Below are positions 8,590 to 17,356 of a DNA stretch of 64,000 nt, in pieces (position 1 is the stretch's first letter; each line of letters opens with the position of its first letter). The notes under the pieces were generated by a model that saw only the letters and a list, made by a program, of their open reading frames with translations, was not told where the DNA came from and searched no databases. Position numbers and translations under genes: made by a program. The stretch is from contig JAFANH010000010.1 in NCBI GenBank assembly GCA_019232795.1, positions 48,245-112,244 of the forward strand, read 5' to 3'. Origin of the DNA: Burkholderiaceae bacterium. GTDB taxonomy: Bacteria > Pseudomonadota > Gammaproteobacteria > Burkholderiales > Burkholderiaceae_D.

Positions 8590-10478
8590 TTTGCTTCTCC
8601 AAATGAGTCAGCCTGGGCTGACGGTATAAAGTAACTGTTTGCCGGTACGGCCGGCACTGAGCCGGCTGGCTGGGCGCGCTCGGCACGCCCTTGGTCCGCC
8701 CGCACTTGTTCCGATACATAGCTGAAGCGCAATTCCTGCGGATACGGGAACACGTCTTCGATCTGGCCCTCCATTATCCGCTTTTTACGCGTTTGCCAGA
8801 ATTCCGCGGTCAGCAAGTCGGCATGATGGCGCAGGAAATACTTCCTCACCTCCGTGTTGCCAAGGAGGAAAGTTCCAAGCTGCTCGGGAAACACGTCGTT
8901 CTTGGCGACCGGATACCAGGGCTCGGCCGACATCTCATCTTCCTCGTTGCGCGGCGCCGGAATTGCACGGAAGTTGCAATCGGTGATGTATTCGATTTCG
9001 TCGTAATCGTAGAACACCACGCGCCCATGCTTGGTGACGCCGAAATTCTTGTACAGCATGTCGCCGGGAAAGATATTGACGCCGACCAGCTCCTTGATGG
9101 CGTTGCCGTATTCGAGCACGCCATGCTCGATGGCGGCGGCGTCGCCGCTCTGCTCGGCATTGGACAGCCAGATATTGAGCGGCATCATGCGCCGCTCGAT
9201 GTACAAATGCTTGATGACGACCTGGTCACCTTCTTCCTCGACCACCGAGGGCGCCACCTGCTTCAATTCGGCCAGCAGGTCGTCGGCGAAGCGCGCGCGC
9301 GGAAACGCCACGTCGGAATACTCGAGCGTATCGGCCATGCGGCCGACGCGGTCGTGGTTTTTCACGAGCAGGTATTTTTCCTTGACGATGTCCTTGGTGG
9401 TTTCCTTCGGCAAAGGGAAGGAATCCTTGATCACCTTGAACACGTAGGGGAAAGACGGCAAGGCAAACACCACCATCACCAGGCCGCGGATGCCGGGCGC
9501 GCTCTCGATGCGGTCCGAGGAATGGCGCAGGTGATGCAGGAAATCGCGGTAAAACAGCGTCTTGCCCAGCTTTTGCAAGCCGAGGATGGTGTAGATCTCG
9601 CTCGGCGGCTTGTTCGGCAGAATGGTGCGCAGGAATTGCACATAGGCCGACGGCACTTCCATGTCAACCATGAAGTAGGCGCGCGTAAACGAGAACAGCA
9701 CCGTGATCAGGGTCGGATCGATCAGCACCGTGTCGAGCACCAGCTCGCCCTTGCGGTTGTGCAGGATGGGCACCACGAACGGGTACTGGCGATTGCCATT
9801 GATGCGCTTGCCGACGATATAGGCGCCCTTGTTGCGGAAGAACAGGCTGGACAACACCTGGAACTGGTGGTTAGGCTCGCGCGGTTCGCGCGCGAAAATA
9901 CGCGTCAGGCGTTCTTCCACGTAGGCGACGTCGCGGTCGAGATCGGCGAACGGGCACTGCAGCTGGAAGTTGGTGACGATGCGCTTGATGGTGAAGCGCA
10001 GGCCGTCGCGGTCCGGGTAATACACGCGGTAGGTCGGCGTTACCTCGTCATTCTCGATGTATTCCGAGGAAATCGCCGGCCGCACGAAGATGAAATCGTT
10101 ATGGAAATACTCGCGGTGCAGCATCTTGCAGCACACCGAATTGAAGAAGGTTTCGGCGCACTCGGGCTGCTTGTGGTCGGTCAGCAAGCCGATGTAGTGC
10201 AGCTTGACCTCGCGCCACACCTCGTCGGTCAATTCCTCTTCGGTATATTCGTCTTCCAGCACACGCACGCATTCGGCCACACGCATGTCGTAAAACGCGA
10301 TGCGTTCGCGCGCCGCCACCTGGGCGGTCTTCCAGTCGCTGGTTTCGAAAAAGCGGCGTGCCGCCTCACAGGCTTCGCGAAACAGGCGGTAGTGCTTGTC
10401 GAAGCCGTCCACGATCGTGCGCGCGATATCGAACGCGATCTGCGAGGACAGGACTTTCGGGAAGACTTGCGTGCGCAT
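8586..10478 (-). CDS. aceK: Isocitrate dehydrogenase kinase/phosphatase (AceK)
   Basis: AceK reversibly phosphorylates isocitrate dehydrogenase, sending isocitrate into the glyoxylate bypass when acetyl-CoA is the carbon source. The protein begins [26 protein letters not shown] and contains the AceK-specific kinase strings [17 protein letters not shown] and [21 protein letters not shown] with the DYDE metal-binding region. At 630 residues it is somewhat longer than E. coli AceK; the extra part is an Ala/Pro-rich C-terminal tail. It lies 45 nt after liuA and overlaps the thiolase by 4 nt; no aceA or aceB is nearby. Confidence 0.95.
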   Translation of the reverse strand: MRTQVFPKVLSSQIAFDIARTIVDGFDKHYRLFREACEAARRFFETSDWKTAQVAARERIAFYDMRVAECVRVLEDEYTEEELTDEVWREVKLHYIGLLTDHKQPECAETFFNSVCCKMLHREYFHNDFIFVRPAISSEYIENDEVTPTYRVYYPDRDGLRFTIKRIVTNFQLQCPFADLDRDVAYVEERLTRIFAREPREPNHQFQVLSSLFFRNKGAYIVGKRINGNRQYPFVVPILHNRKGELVLDTVLIDPTLITVLFSFTRAYFMVDMEVPSAYVQFLRTILPNKPPSEIYTILGLQKLGKTLFYRDFLHHLRHSSDRIESAPGIRGLVMVVFALPSFPYVFKVIKDSFPLPKETTKDIVKEKYLLVKNHDRVGRMADTLEYSDVAFPRARFADDLLAELKQVAPSVVEEEGDQVVIKHLYIERRMMPLNIWLSNAEQSGDAAAIEHGVLEYGNAIKELVGVNIFPGDMLYKNFGVTKHGRVVFYDYDEIEYITDCNFRAIPAPRNEEDEMSAEPWYPVAKNDVFPEQLGTFLLGNTEVRKYFLRHHADLLTAEFWQTRKKRIMEGQIEDVFPYPQELRFSYVSEQVRADQGRAERAQPAGSVPAVPANSYFIPSAQADSFGEAK

Positions 10479-10523
10479 GTCCGCTTGGCTGCCTGCATTG
10501 TCATGCAGGCATAGCCTTATCGT

Positions 10524-11711
10524 TTAACGGGTTTCCGCGAACAATTCGCGGCCGATCAGCATGCGGCGAATTTCGCTGGTGCCAGCGCCGATTTCATACA
10601 ACTTGGCATCGCGCCACAAGCGGCCTGCGGGGAATTCGTTGATATAGCCGTTGCCGCCCAGCGCCTGGATCGCCTCGCCGGCCATCCAGGTCGCCTTCTC
10701 GGCCGAATACAGGATGGCCGAAGCGGCATCCTTGCGCAGCGCGCGCACCGCCTCCGGCGTCTTGGCGCGGTCGCAAGCCTGGCCAACTGCATAGACATAG
10801 GCGCGGCAAGCCATCATGGTCGAATACATGTCGGCCAGCTTGCCTTGCATCAGCTGGAACTCGCCAATGGGCTGGCCGAATTGCTTGCGCTCATGCACAT
10901 AGGGCACCACCACGTCCATACAGGCCTGCATGATGCCGAGCGGGCCGCCCGACAGCACGGCGCGCTCGTAATCGAGGCCGGACATCAACACATTGACGCC
11001 TTGGCCCAAGCCGCCCAAGACGTTTTCGGCCGGCACTTCGCAATCCTGGAACACCAATTCGCCCGTGTGCGAGCCGCGCATGCCGAGCTTGTCGAGCTTT
11101 TGCGCCACGCTGAAACCCTTGAAGCCTTTTTCGATCAGGAAAGCCGTCATGCCGCGCGGACCGGCTTCGAGGTCGCTCTTCGCGTACACCACCAGCACGT
11201 CGGCATCGGGGCCGTTGGTGATCCACATCTTGGTGCCGTTCAGCACCCAGCGGTCGCCTTTCCAGTCGGCGCGCAAACGCATGCTGACCACGTCGGAACC
11301 GGCGTTCGGTTCCGACATTGCCAAACCGCCGATGTAGTCGCCCGAGACCAGCTTGGGCAAGTACTTCGCCTTTTGCTCGGCATTGCCGTTGCGGCGGATC
11401 TGGTTCACGCAGAGGTTGGAATGCGCGCCGTAGGACAGGCCGACCGAAGCCGAGGCGCGCGAAATTTCTTCCATGGCGACGATGTGCGCCAGGTAACCCA
11501 TGGCGGTGCCGCCGTATTCCTCGTCGACCGTGACGCCAAGCACGCCGAGCTCGCCCAGCTTTTTCCAAAGATCCATCGGGAATTGGTCGCTGCGGTCGAT
11601 CTCGCCCGCACGCGGCGCAATTTCCGCGGCCGCAAATTGCTGCACGGTTTCGCGCAGGGCGGCGATATCTTCGCCATGATCGAAATTCAAGCCGGGTAGA
11701 TGAATCATCAT
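10524..11711 (-). CDS. liuA: Isovaleryl-CoA dehydrogenase
   Basis: This is the first committed enzyme of leucine/isovalerate degradation, oxidising isovaleryl-CoA to 3-methylcrotonyl-CoA with FAD and passing electrons to ETF. The 395-residue sequence carries the IVD-typical [32 protein letters not shown], and the segment [19 protein letters not shown], where the E of DYERAVL is the position of the catalytic glutamate in isovaleryl-CoA dehydrogenases. The C-terminal motif [16 protein letters not shown] is conserved, with G where other acyl-CoA dehydrogenases keep their base. It is the first gene after liuR, with a LiuR-type operator upstream at 11809-11827. Confidence 0.94.
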   Translation of the reverse strand: MMIHLPGLNFDHGEDIAALRETVQQFAAAEIAPRAGEIDRSDQFPMDLWKKLGELGVLGVTVDEEYGGTAMGYLAHIVAMEEISRASASVGLSYGAHSNLCVNQIRRNGNAEQKAKYLPKLVSGDYIGGLAMSEPNAGSDVVSMRLRADWKGDRWVLNGTKMWITNGPDADVLVVYAKSDLEAGPRGMTAFLIEKGFKGFSVAQKLDKLGMRGSHTGELVFQDCEVPAENVLGGLGQGVNVLMSGLDYERAVLSGGPLGIMQACMDVVVPYVHERKQFGQPIGEFQLMQGKLADMYSTMMACRAYVYAVGQACDRAKTPEAVRALRKDAASAILYSAEKATWMAGEAIQALGGNGYINEFPAGRLWRDAKLYEIGAGTSEIRRMLIGRELFAETR

Positions 11712-11808
11712 GTCCTCAATTCTGGTTCAGAGAATGCACATCGCGACAAGGCCGAACACAACTGTACTCGCCCCTTGGCGAAGGAAAGCAAAATCATAGC
11801 TTCAATTG

Positions 11809-11827
11809 ACGTTTACGTAAACGTAAA
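11809..11827. promoter_or_regulatory. LiuR-type operator upstream of liuA
   Basis: The sequence ACGTTTACGTAAACGT at 11809-11824 is a perfect 16-bp palindrome, extended by AAA. MerR-family LiuR sites in proteobacteria have this TTTACGTAAACGTAAA form. It lies about 100 bp upstream of the liuA ATG, between liuR and liuA. The 17-mer GTTTACGTAAACGTAAA is repeated exactly at 12454-12470. Confidence 0.85.
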
Positions 11828-11883
11828 GTAAATTCGCGTCGGGCAAATTTGCGCAAAACGAATTCAGGCCAATCTCATGCCAT

Positions 11884-12303
11884 TCAGGCAACATTGCTGC
11901 GCTTGACGGCCCGCACCGGCGTTTTGGTCCCGTCGAGCAGGCGCCGGCATTCGTCTTCGTGCGAGTCGATTTCCGCCAGCATGACTTCGATGTCTTCGCG
12001 TTGCCGTTCCAGAGTTTCGCGGTGCTGGGCCAGCACAGCCAAAAAGCGTTTCAATTGCGCATTGGTGTCCTTGGGCGATTCGTACATGTCGACCAAATCC
12101 TTAATTTCGGACAGCGTCAAACCGAGCCGCTTGCCGCGCAAAGTCAGTTTCAGGCGCGTACGCTCGCGTGCCGTGTAGACACGCGTGCGTCCGCCCGCTC
12201 CTTCGCGCTTGGGGCTGAGCAAGCCCTGGTCTTCATAGAAACGAATCGCACGCGGCGTCAGATCGAACTCGCGCGCCAATTCCGTGATGGTGTAATTCGG
12301 CAT
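11884..12303 (-). CDS. liuR: MerR-family transcriptional regulator LiuR
   Basis: This 139-residue regulator begins MPNYTITELAREFDLTPRAI, the MerR winged-helix DNA-binding domain, with the wing GGRTRVYTARERTRL, followed by a coiled dimerisation helix (about residues 75-125). LiuR proteins control branched-chain amino acid and fatty acid degradation genes in proteobacteria. The C-terminal domain is short and shows only one cysteine (in DECRRLL), so a metal sensor of the usual MerR kind is unlikely; an acyl-CoA-type ligand is more plausible. It precedes liuA in the same direction, and near-identical operators flank the gene. Confidence 0.93.
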   Translation of the reverse strand: MPNYTITELAREFDLTPRAIRFYEDQGLLSPKREGAGGRTRVYTARERTRLKLTLRGKRLGLTLSEIKDLVDMYESPKDTNAQLKRFLAVLAQHRETLERQREDIEVMLAEIDSHEDECRRLLDGTKTPVRAVKRSNVA

Positions 12304-12453
12304 GAGAAGTGAGAAAAATTAAATTGCGTTATACATTTCCGCTTTACAATTTCGCCCGAGATGCCTCAATGGACCGTTGCGAAATTTTCCTTGCCGAGCG
12401 GATGGACGTCCCAGGTACCGGCGCCAGGGAAGTTTCCCAACAGCCTGCGAGCA

Positions 12454-12470
12454 GTTTACGTAAACGTAAA
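12454..12470. promoter_or_regulatory. Second LiuR-type operator, between liuR and the MBL hydrolase
   Basis: GTTTACGTAAACGTAAA is identical over 17 bases to the core upstream of liuA. It lies 150 bp upstream of liuR and about 75 bp upstream of the divergent MBL-fold gene, so it could control either or both. The rest of the 242-bp intergenic gap contains no gene that I can support. Confidence 0.82.
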
Positions 12471-12545
12471 GCACTATTGTAGGCGTCGTGACCGGAAAAG
12501 TTAATACCCGGCGACTTTCGCGATTGATCTTTGCCAGACCCACAA

Positions 12546-13622
12546 ATGAATCCTCTTGAGTCGCAACTCGACTATGCCTTCGGCGACACGCTGCCGGAAC
12601 CGGGCCAGGTGCTCGAGCTCGCCCCCGGCATCCTATGGCTGCGCATGGGACTGCCCTTTGCCTTGAATCATATCAACCTGTGGCTGCTCGCCGACGAAAT
12701 CGATCGCGGCAACGGCCCCGAGCGCGGCTGGACTGCGGTCGATTGCGGCATCGCCAACGACGCCACGCGCGACGCCTGGGAAGAAATTTTTGCCCATCAG
12801 CTGCGCGGCTTGCCGATCCTGCGCGTCATCGTCACGCATTGCCACCCCGACCACGTCGGCCTGGCCGATTGGCTATGCCGGCGCTGGAACGCGCCGCTGT
12901 GGATGACCACGGGCGAATACGCATTCGCGCGCATGATGTCGGCATCCCTGCCCGGCGTCGATGGCACCTCGATGTTTCCGCATTTCCAAAGGCATGGATT
13001 GACCGACGCCGCCATGCTGGAAAAATTGCAGGAACGCAGGAATTACTATTCCTCGCTGGTCCCTTCCGTGCCGCAAGCCTATACCCGCATGCGCGACGGC
13101 GAAACCGTGCGCATCGGTGGCTGGAATGGCGCGCATGACTGGCAAGTCGTCACAGGTTTCGGCCATGCGCCCGAACATGCTTCCCTGCATTGTGCGGAAT
13201 TGAAACTGTTGATCTCCGGCGACATGGTGCTGCCGCGCATTTCCACCAATGTCTCGGTGTTCGCCGTCGAGCCGGAAGCGAATCCGGTGCAGCTTTACCT
13301 CGATTCTCTGGCCAGGTTCGGCAAGCTTGCAGACGATACCCTGGTGCTGCCCGCGCACGGCAAACCCTTCCGCGGATTGCACACGCGCATCGCGCAATTG
13401 AACCAGCATCATGCCGAACGCCTGGCTGAAGTATTGGAGGCCTGCGTCACGCCGCAATCTGCAGTCGACATCGTGCCGCTGATGTTCAAGCGCGCGCTCG
13501 ACGCGCATCAGCTTACTTTCGCTATAGGCGAGGCGCTCGCCCACTTGCACAAGCTATGGTTCGATGGAGCCCTGCAGCGCCGCGTCGGCGACGACGGCGT
13601 CATCCGGTTTTGCAGAAATTGA
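12546..13622 (+). CDS. MBL-fold metallo-hydrolase divergent from liuR
   Basis: This protein of 358 residues has a metallo-beta-lactamase fold with the metal motif HCHPDHVG (His98, His100, Asp102, His103), a later GFGHAPEHASL ligand region, LISGDMVLPRIS and LPAHGKPF. The C-terminal extension (about 270-358) resembles the helical tail of glyoxalase II/LACTB2-like thioesterases, so hydrolysis of a thioester or lactone is a reasonable inference. I chose ATG 12546 over a TTG five codons earlier. A LiuR-type operator lies upstream, suggesting it is a member of the leucine-degradation regulon. Confidence 0.85.
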   Translation: MNPLESQLDYAFGDTLPEPGQVLELAPGILWLRMGLPFALNHINLWLLADEIDRGNGPERGWTAVDCGIANDATRDAWEEIFAHQLRGLPILRVIVTHCHPDHVGLADWLCRRWNAPLWMTTGEYAFARMMSASLPGVDGTSMFPHFQRHGLTDAAMLEKLQERRNYYSSLVPSVPQAYTRMRDGETVRIGGWNGAHDWQVVTGFGHAPEHASLHCAELKLLISGDMVLPRISTNVSVFAVEPEANPVQLYLDSLARFGKLADDTLVLPAHGKPFRGLHTRIAQLNQHHAERLAEVLEACVTPQSAVDIVPLMFKRALDAHQLTFAIGEALAHLHKLWFDGALQRRVGDDGVIRFCRN

Positions 13623-13733
13623 CAAGCTGCAAGGCTGCCTATCCCTACCCCAGGATGTTGTGCGAACCATCACGAAAAGTTGCTGTCATACAGAGACTGA
13701 CTGTCACAGTCTGATATGGAATAGTGCGCAACG

Positions 13734-14141
13734 ATGACAGCTTCCATTGAAAGAGAAGATTTCAGCAAGCGCTTGCAGCAGGCTCTGCGCAAAGCTGACT
13801 ATTCCCCAGACAGCCCTACCCTCTTGGCGCGGGAATTCAATGTTCGCTTTGCCGGCAACCCCATTACCGTCCACGCGGCGCGTAAATGGCTGCAGGGTGA
13901 GGCGATCCCGACGCAGGAAAAATTGCGCGCGCTCGCGCAATGGTTGGGCGTGCCTGCGGAGTGGTTGCGCTTTGGCGGCCGCGAAGAGGAACATGCCACC
14001 AACGGCAACGACGTCGGCCCGCGTTTCGAAACCAACGACGTCAAGCTGATCGCTGACCTCCAGCGTCTGGACGAATCCTCGCGCGTGATCGTGCGCGAGT
14101 TCGTGCGCATGCTGCTGCGCATCAGCTCCAATAAGCGTTAA
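13734..14141 (+). CDS. HTH-domain transcriptional regulator, small
   Basis: The 135-residue protein has an N-terminal helix-turn-helix in which FNVRFAGNPITVHAARKWLQG and the following TQEKLRALAQWLGVPAEWLRFGG resemble the recognition half of Cro/phage-type (XRE-like) regulators (given in pieces). The C-terminus RLDESSRVIVREFVRMLLRI is a helical tail that may mediate oligomerisation. Proteins of this design are widespread in Burkholderiales but their targets are unknown. It stands alone, between the MBL gene and a dispersed repeat, with no cognate operator that I can identify. Confidence 0.75.
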   Translation: MTASIEREDFSKRLQQALRKADYSPDSPTLLAREFNVRFAGNPITVHAARKWLQGEAIPTQEKLRALAQWLGVPAEWLRFGGREEEHATNGNDVGPRFETNDVKLIADLQRLDESSRVIVREFVRMLLRISSNKR

Positions 14142-14165
14142 GGCTCTTCACGGAACGCGCTTTCT

Positions 14166-14207
14166 ACTCCCCTCGACCGCGCGGGACAGGGGTCAGGGAG
14201 AGGGTGC
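14166..14207. repeat. Half copy of the CCCTCTCCC-type dispersed repeat
   Basis: CTCCCCTCGACCGCGCGGGA followed by CAGGGGTCAGGGAGAGGG resembles one arm of the element at 7284-7397. It is located between the convergent stops of the HTH gene and the binding-protein gene, where it could act as a bidirectional hairpin. Confidence 0.55.
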
Positions 14208-14216
14208 GTTATTCAT

Positions 14217-15032
14217 CTATTCCGTCGGCTGAGCGGTCGTAGCCAATGCACGCAAATAGTGCAAGCCCCGGATCGCCCGGCTGCCGTACCAGGACAGCAT
14301 TTCGCCATCGACCAGCCGTACCGGCCTGTTTAATTCGCGTTGCAGTTCCGCCACATGCGCCTGCGTAAATCTATACGGCTCAGTCGATAGCAACACGGCA
14401 TCAATCGTGCCCCATACCTCATTGCCCCACTCGAATTTCGGATAGCGCGCGGCGTCGCCGATCGCCTCCGCGGCGCTCCACTGACGCCAGCCTATCAGCT
14501 CCAGCATGCGCGCAATATAAGTGTCGCGCGATACCGTCATCCAAGGATCCTTCCAGATGCAATACAACACCGTTTTGCAACTTGCCGGCGGTCGCGGCGG
14601 CAATGCGCTCCAGGCGCGCTCGAAGGCGACACACAGCCTTTCTGCACTTTCTTCAGCGCCGAAGATGCCGCCCAGCAGGCGATATAAGTTCAGGTTATCG
14701 CGCGGCGCCAGCGGATGCGTGACGATCACATGTGGAATGAATTGCGCAAGCGCATCGACCGTCGGCTTTTCGTTTTCGTCGATGTTGACGATCACGTGGG
14801 TCGGTTTCAGCTTGCGGATTTTCTCGACATTGACGTCCTTGGTGCCGCCGACCTTGGCAATGCCGGCAACCGCTGCCCGCGGATGGATGCAAAAACCCGT
14901 GCGCCCAACCAGCAAGCTCGTCAGGCCCAGCTCGCACAATAATTCGGTAATCGACGGCACCAGCGAGACGATGCGCGTGGCCGCGAGGTCTGCCGCTTGG
15001 TGACTGCACCCGAGGGCATCGACCAGTTCCAT
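14217..15032 (-). CDS. Helical-backbone metal/cobalamin-binding protein of BtuF type, no signal peptide
   Basis: The protein of 271 residues has the PF01497-type opening RIVSLVPSITELLCELGL and GRTGFCIHP, then KVGGTKDVNVEKIRKLKPTHVIV and ENEKPTVDAL (in pieces), the pattern of BtuF/FhuD-like substrate-binding proteins with a long connecting helix. Unusually, the start chosen (MELVDALG, preceded by GGGAAGG) leaves no signal peptide, and no ABC permease or ATPase lies nearby. It may be a cytosolic corrinoid-binding or enzyme-associated variant. It is the last gene of the argS-led operon, 10 nt after an SDR. Confidence 0.75.
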   Translation of the reverse strand: MELVDALGCSHQAADLAATRIVSLVPSITELLCELGLTSLLVGRTGFCIHPRAAVAGIAKVGGTKDVNVEKIRKLKPTHVIVNIDENEKPTVDALAQFIPHVIVTHPLAPRDNLNLYRLLGGIFGAEESAERLCVAFERAWSALPPRPPASCKTVLYCIWKDPWMTVSRDTYIARMLELIGWRQWSAAEAIGDAARYPKFEWGNEVWGTIDAVLLSTEPYRFTQAHVAELQRELNRPVRLVDGEMLSWYGSRAIRGLHYLRALATTAQPTE

Positions 15033-15042
15033 CGACCTTCCC

Positions 15043-15819
15043 TTACTGTGTACTGCGCGCCTTGTGCGGCGCCCTGGAAAACAGGAAGTCGTACAAAGTA
15101 TTCGGCAACAGCCGCAACAGCTTCGCCACGATGCCCATTTGCCAGGGGATGACGGTATAGCTGGTGCCGCGCGCAATGGCCTTGGCGGCGGATCTGGCAA
15201 AGCGTTCGGCCGGCATCAGGAAGGGCATGGGGTAGGCGTTTTTTTCCGTCATCGGCGTATCGATATAGCCGGGTGCGATGGTGACCACCCTGATGCCGCT
15301 GGCGCGCAATTCCACGCGCAGCGATTCGCAGTACGACATCACCGCGGCCTTCGACGCGCTGTAGGCGCCGGCGCCGGGCAGGCCGCGTATGCCGGCGACA
15401 CTGGCAATGCCGACCAGGCGGGCGAGCCTGCCGGCAGCGGCTTGCTGCTTGAGCGCGCCAATAAAAGGAGTGAACGTGGCCACCGTTGCCGTCACGTTGG
15501 TGGCGAAGATGCGCTCGAACACCGACAAGTCTTCGTCGAGTTCAGTCAGCGTGCCGTGCGAAATGCCGGCATTGGCGATCACGATATCGACGCCGCCGCC
15601 GGCCAGAAAGTCGGCCGCCGCCGCTGCCAGCAAGTCGTGCCGCATGACATCAGCGGCGTAGACGCGGTGCCGTTCCGGATGCGGCAGACTTGCGCGCAAT
15701 TGTTCCAGCAGCTCGCGCCGCCGCGCCAGCAGGCCAAGTGCCGCGCCCTGTTGCGCATAGTGGCGCGCCAGGGCGGCGCCAAGGCCGCTGGAAGCCCCGG
15801 TAATGAATACTCTCTGCAT
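15043..15819 (-). CDS. Short-chain dehydrogenase/reductase
   Basis: A 258-residue SDR with VFITGASSGLGAALA at the N-terminus, IVIANAGISHG (NAG motif), the serine in VGIASVAG and YSASKAAVMSY as the Tyr/Lys pair, then APGYIDTPMTEKNAYPMPFL. The C-terminal part contains a hydrophobic stretch (MGIVAKLLRLLPNTLYDFL), typical of membrane-associated oxidoreductases acting on lipid or quinone-like substrates. The ATG at 15819 is used rather than a TTG five codons upstream because the Rossmann strand begins immediately. It is in the argS operon; substrate unknown. Confidence 0.85.
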   Translation of the reverse strand: MQRVFITGASSGLGAALARHYAQQGAALGLLARRRELLEQLRASLPHPERHRVYAADVMRHDLLAAAAADFLAGGGVDIVIANAGISHGTLTELDEDLSVFERIFATNVTATVATFTPFIGALKQQAAAGRLARLVGIASVAGIRGLPGAGAYSASKAAVMSYCESLRVELRASGIRVVTIAPGYIDTPMTEKNAYPMPFLMPAERFARSAAKAIARGTSYTVIPWQMGIVAKLLRLLPNTLYDFLFSRAPHKARSTQ

Positions 15820-15881
15820 CGCAGGCTGGCCCAAGTCAGAACGACATCAAGCCGACATGAAGATGTCGGCTTTCAGGGCGC

Positions 15882-16571
15882 TTACTTCTTCGCGCCGGCG
15901 TGTTCGGCCAGGCGCTTTGCCACCAGCCAATCCGCCACTTTCAGGGACGCGACACTGTAATCGCCGGGCGGATGATTGAAGCCTATGCTGGGCTGCGCCA
16001 TCGCCGGCGAGGTTTCGTAACGGCCGTCCACCGCCAGCGTCGGGGTGCTTTCGATCTTGTATTCCTGCATCAATTGATTAGCGTGGGCCGCACGGGCCTG
16101 CACACTGAAGGAATTCAAGGTGCTGAGGAATTTCGCGCGGTCCACGCCTTGCGCGGCGATGAAATCGGCGATCGTCGCCTCGTCGGCAAGATGCTTATGC
16201 TCGATATGGATCGCATGAAAAATCTTGTCGTGCAATTCCGCTTCCTTGCCCATCACATCGAGAGCATAGAAAGCTTTTTGCCAGACGTCGTCGCCGCCGT
16301 GAATGAGAGCGGGCACACGCTTGAGCACAATGCTGTCGCCGCGCGATTTCGCCCAGGATACGAGATACGGCTCCATGGCATTGCAAAACGGGCAGCTGAA
16401 GGAAAAAAACTCGAGCACCTCGACCTTGTTGCCCGAATCCGTGGGTATCGGCTGGGCGATCGTCACAAAATCGGTCTTGTCGACCGGGTTGGCCGCGGAG
16501 GCGGACGCCGCCAGGGGCAAGCAGGTCGCCAGCCCCAGGGCCGCAACTGTCAGTATCGATTTCAAGCGCAT
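15882..16571 (-). CDS. Periplasmic thiol:disulfide interchange protein, DsbA paralogue with CPFC
   Basis: This is an exported thioredoxin-fold oxidase of 229 residues. The start MRLKSILTVAALGLATCLPLA gives a clear signal peptide with cleavage likely after ASASA (motif split here). The active site is CPFC at Cys60-Cys63 rather than the usual CPHC, and the cis-proline is in STPTLAVDGRYET. DsbA proteins introduce disulfides into secreted proteins and are re-oxidised by DsbB. It follows a paralogue by 11 nt, so the pair arose by tandem duplication. The dipeptide between the cysteines tunes redox potential, so substrates or strength may differ. Confidence 0.9.
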   Translation of the reverse strand: MRLKSILTVAALGLATCLPLAASASAANPVDKTDFVTIAQPIPTDSGNKVEVLEFFSFSCPFCNAMEPYLVSWAKSRGDSIVLKRVPALIHGGDDVWQKAFYALDVMGKEAELHDKIFHAIHIEHKHLADEATIADFIAAQGVDRAKFLSTLNSFSVQARAAHANQLMQEYKIESTPTLAVDGRYETSPAMAQPSIGFNHPPGDYSVASLKVADWLVAKRLAEHAGAKK

Positions 16572-16582
16572 GGTATCCCTCC

Positions 16583-17344
16583 TTATTTCTTGGTCGTGCT
16601 GGCGGCCTTCTTCGCAGCCGCAGGGGCCGCTGCGGGGGCAACCGATGCAGCGGCAGCCGGCTTGTGTTCTTTTGCGGCCCTGGCCACCAGCCAATCCGCG
16701 ACCTTCAAGGCGGCGCCGAACAATTCCTGCTCAGGCTTGTCGCCGACGCTGTCTTGCACTACCGACGGCGAGGTCTCGTAACGGCCGTCGATCGCCAGCA
16801 AGGGAACGCCATCCACCTGGTAAGCCTGGGCCAGTTGCTGGGCCTGCCTTACCTTGGTCTGTACGCTGAACGATTCGAAAGCGCTGACGAACTTGGCGCG
16901 GTCTATGCCTTGGGCAGCGGCGAAGTCGGCGATTTCGGCTTCGTCGCGCAGCATGTGGTGTTCAACGTGAATCGCATGGAAGATGCGCTTGTGCAGTTCC
17001 TCGTTCTTGCCAAGCGCTTCGAGCGCATAGTAAAGCTTCTGGTGCACTTCCTGTTCCGGGTGGAAGGCCAGCGGCACGCGCTTGAACACGATGTTCGCAC
17101 CCTGCGCCTTGACCCAATCGGACAATGCGGGGTCGAAGGCATTGCAATGGGGGCAGGTATACATGAAAAACTCGATCACTTCGACCTTGCCGCTTGGTTC
17201 GACCGGCTGCGCATGATCGAGCGTGCGGAAGTCCGTGCCGCTCACCGGATTCGCGATCGAGGCCTGCGCTGTCAGAGAGGTGGACGCTGTCACCGCGACT
17301 ATCGTCAGACCCAATGCCGCCACAGCCGATTTCATGAAACGCAT
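16583..17344 (-). CDS. dsbA: Thiol:disulfide interchange protein DsbA
   Basis: The 253-residue protein has a signal peptide (about residues 1-29), canonical CPHC active site at Cys64-Cys67 in EFFMYTCPHCNAF, and cis-proline in VDGVPLLAIDGRYET. It should be the primary periplasmic disulfide oxidase. The C-terminus adds an Ala/Lys-rich tail (about residues 225-253) that is absent from the downstream paralogue. It lies 12 nt after the SPOR protein and 11 nt before the second copy in the argS operon. Confidence 0.93.
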   Translation of the reverse strand: MRFMKSAVAALGLTIVAVTASTSLTAQASIANPVSGTDFRTLDHAQPVEPSGKVEVIEFFMYTCPHCNAFDPALSDWVKAQGANIVFKRVPLAFHPEQEVHQKLYYALEALGKNEELHKRIFHAIHVEHHMLRDEAEIADFAAAQGIDRAKFVSAFESFSVQTKVRQAQQLAQAYQVDGVPLLAIDGRYETSPSVVQDSVGDKPEQELFGAALKVADWLVARAAKEHKPAAAASVAPAAAPAAAKKAASTTKK

Positions 17345-17356
17345 ATTGCTTTCCCT

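Noticed and set aside
12319..12543. 74-residue minus-strand ORF upstream of liuR
   Set aside because: It covers the LiuR operator and shows no family sequence or ribosome site.
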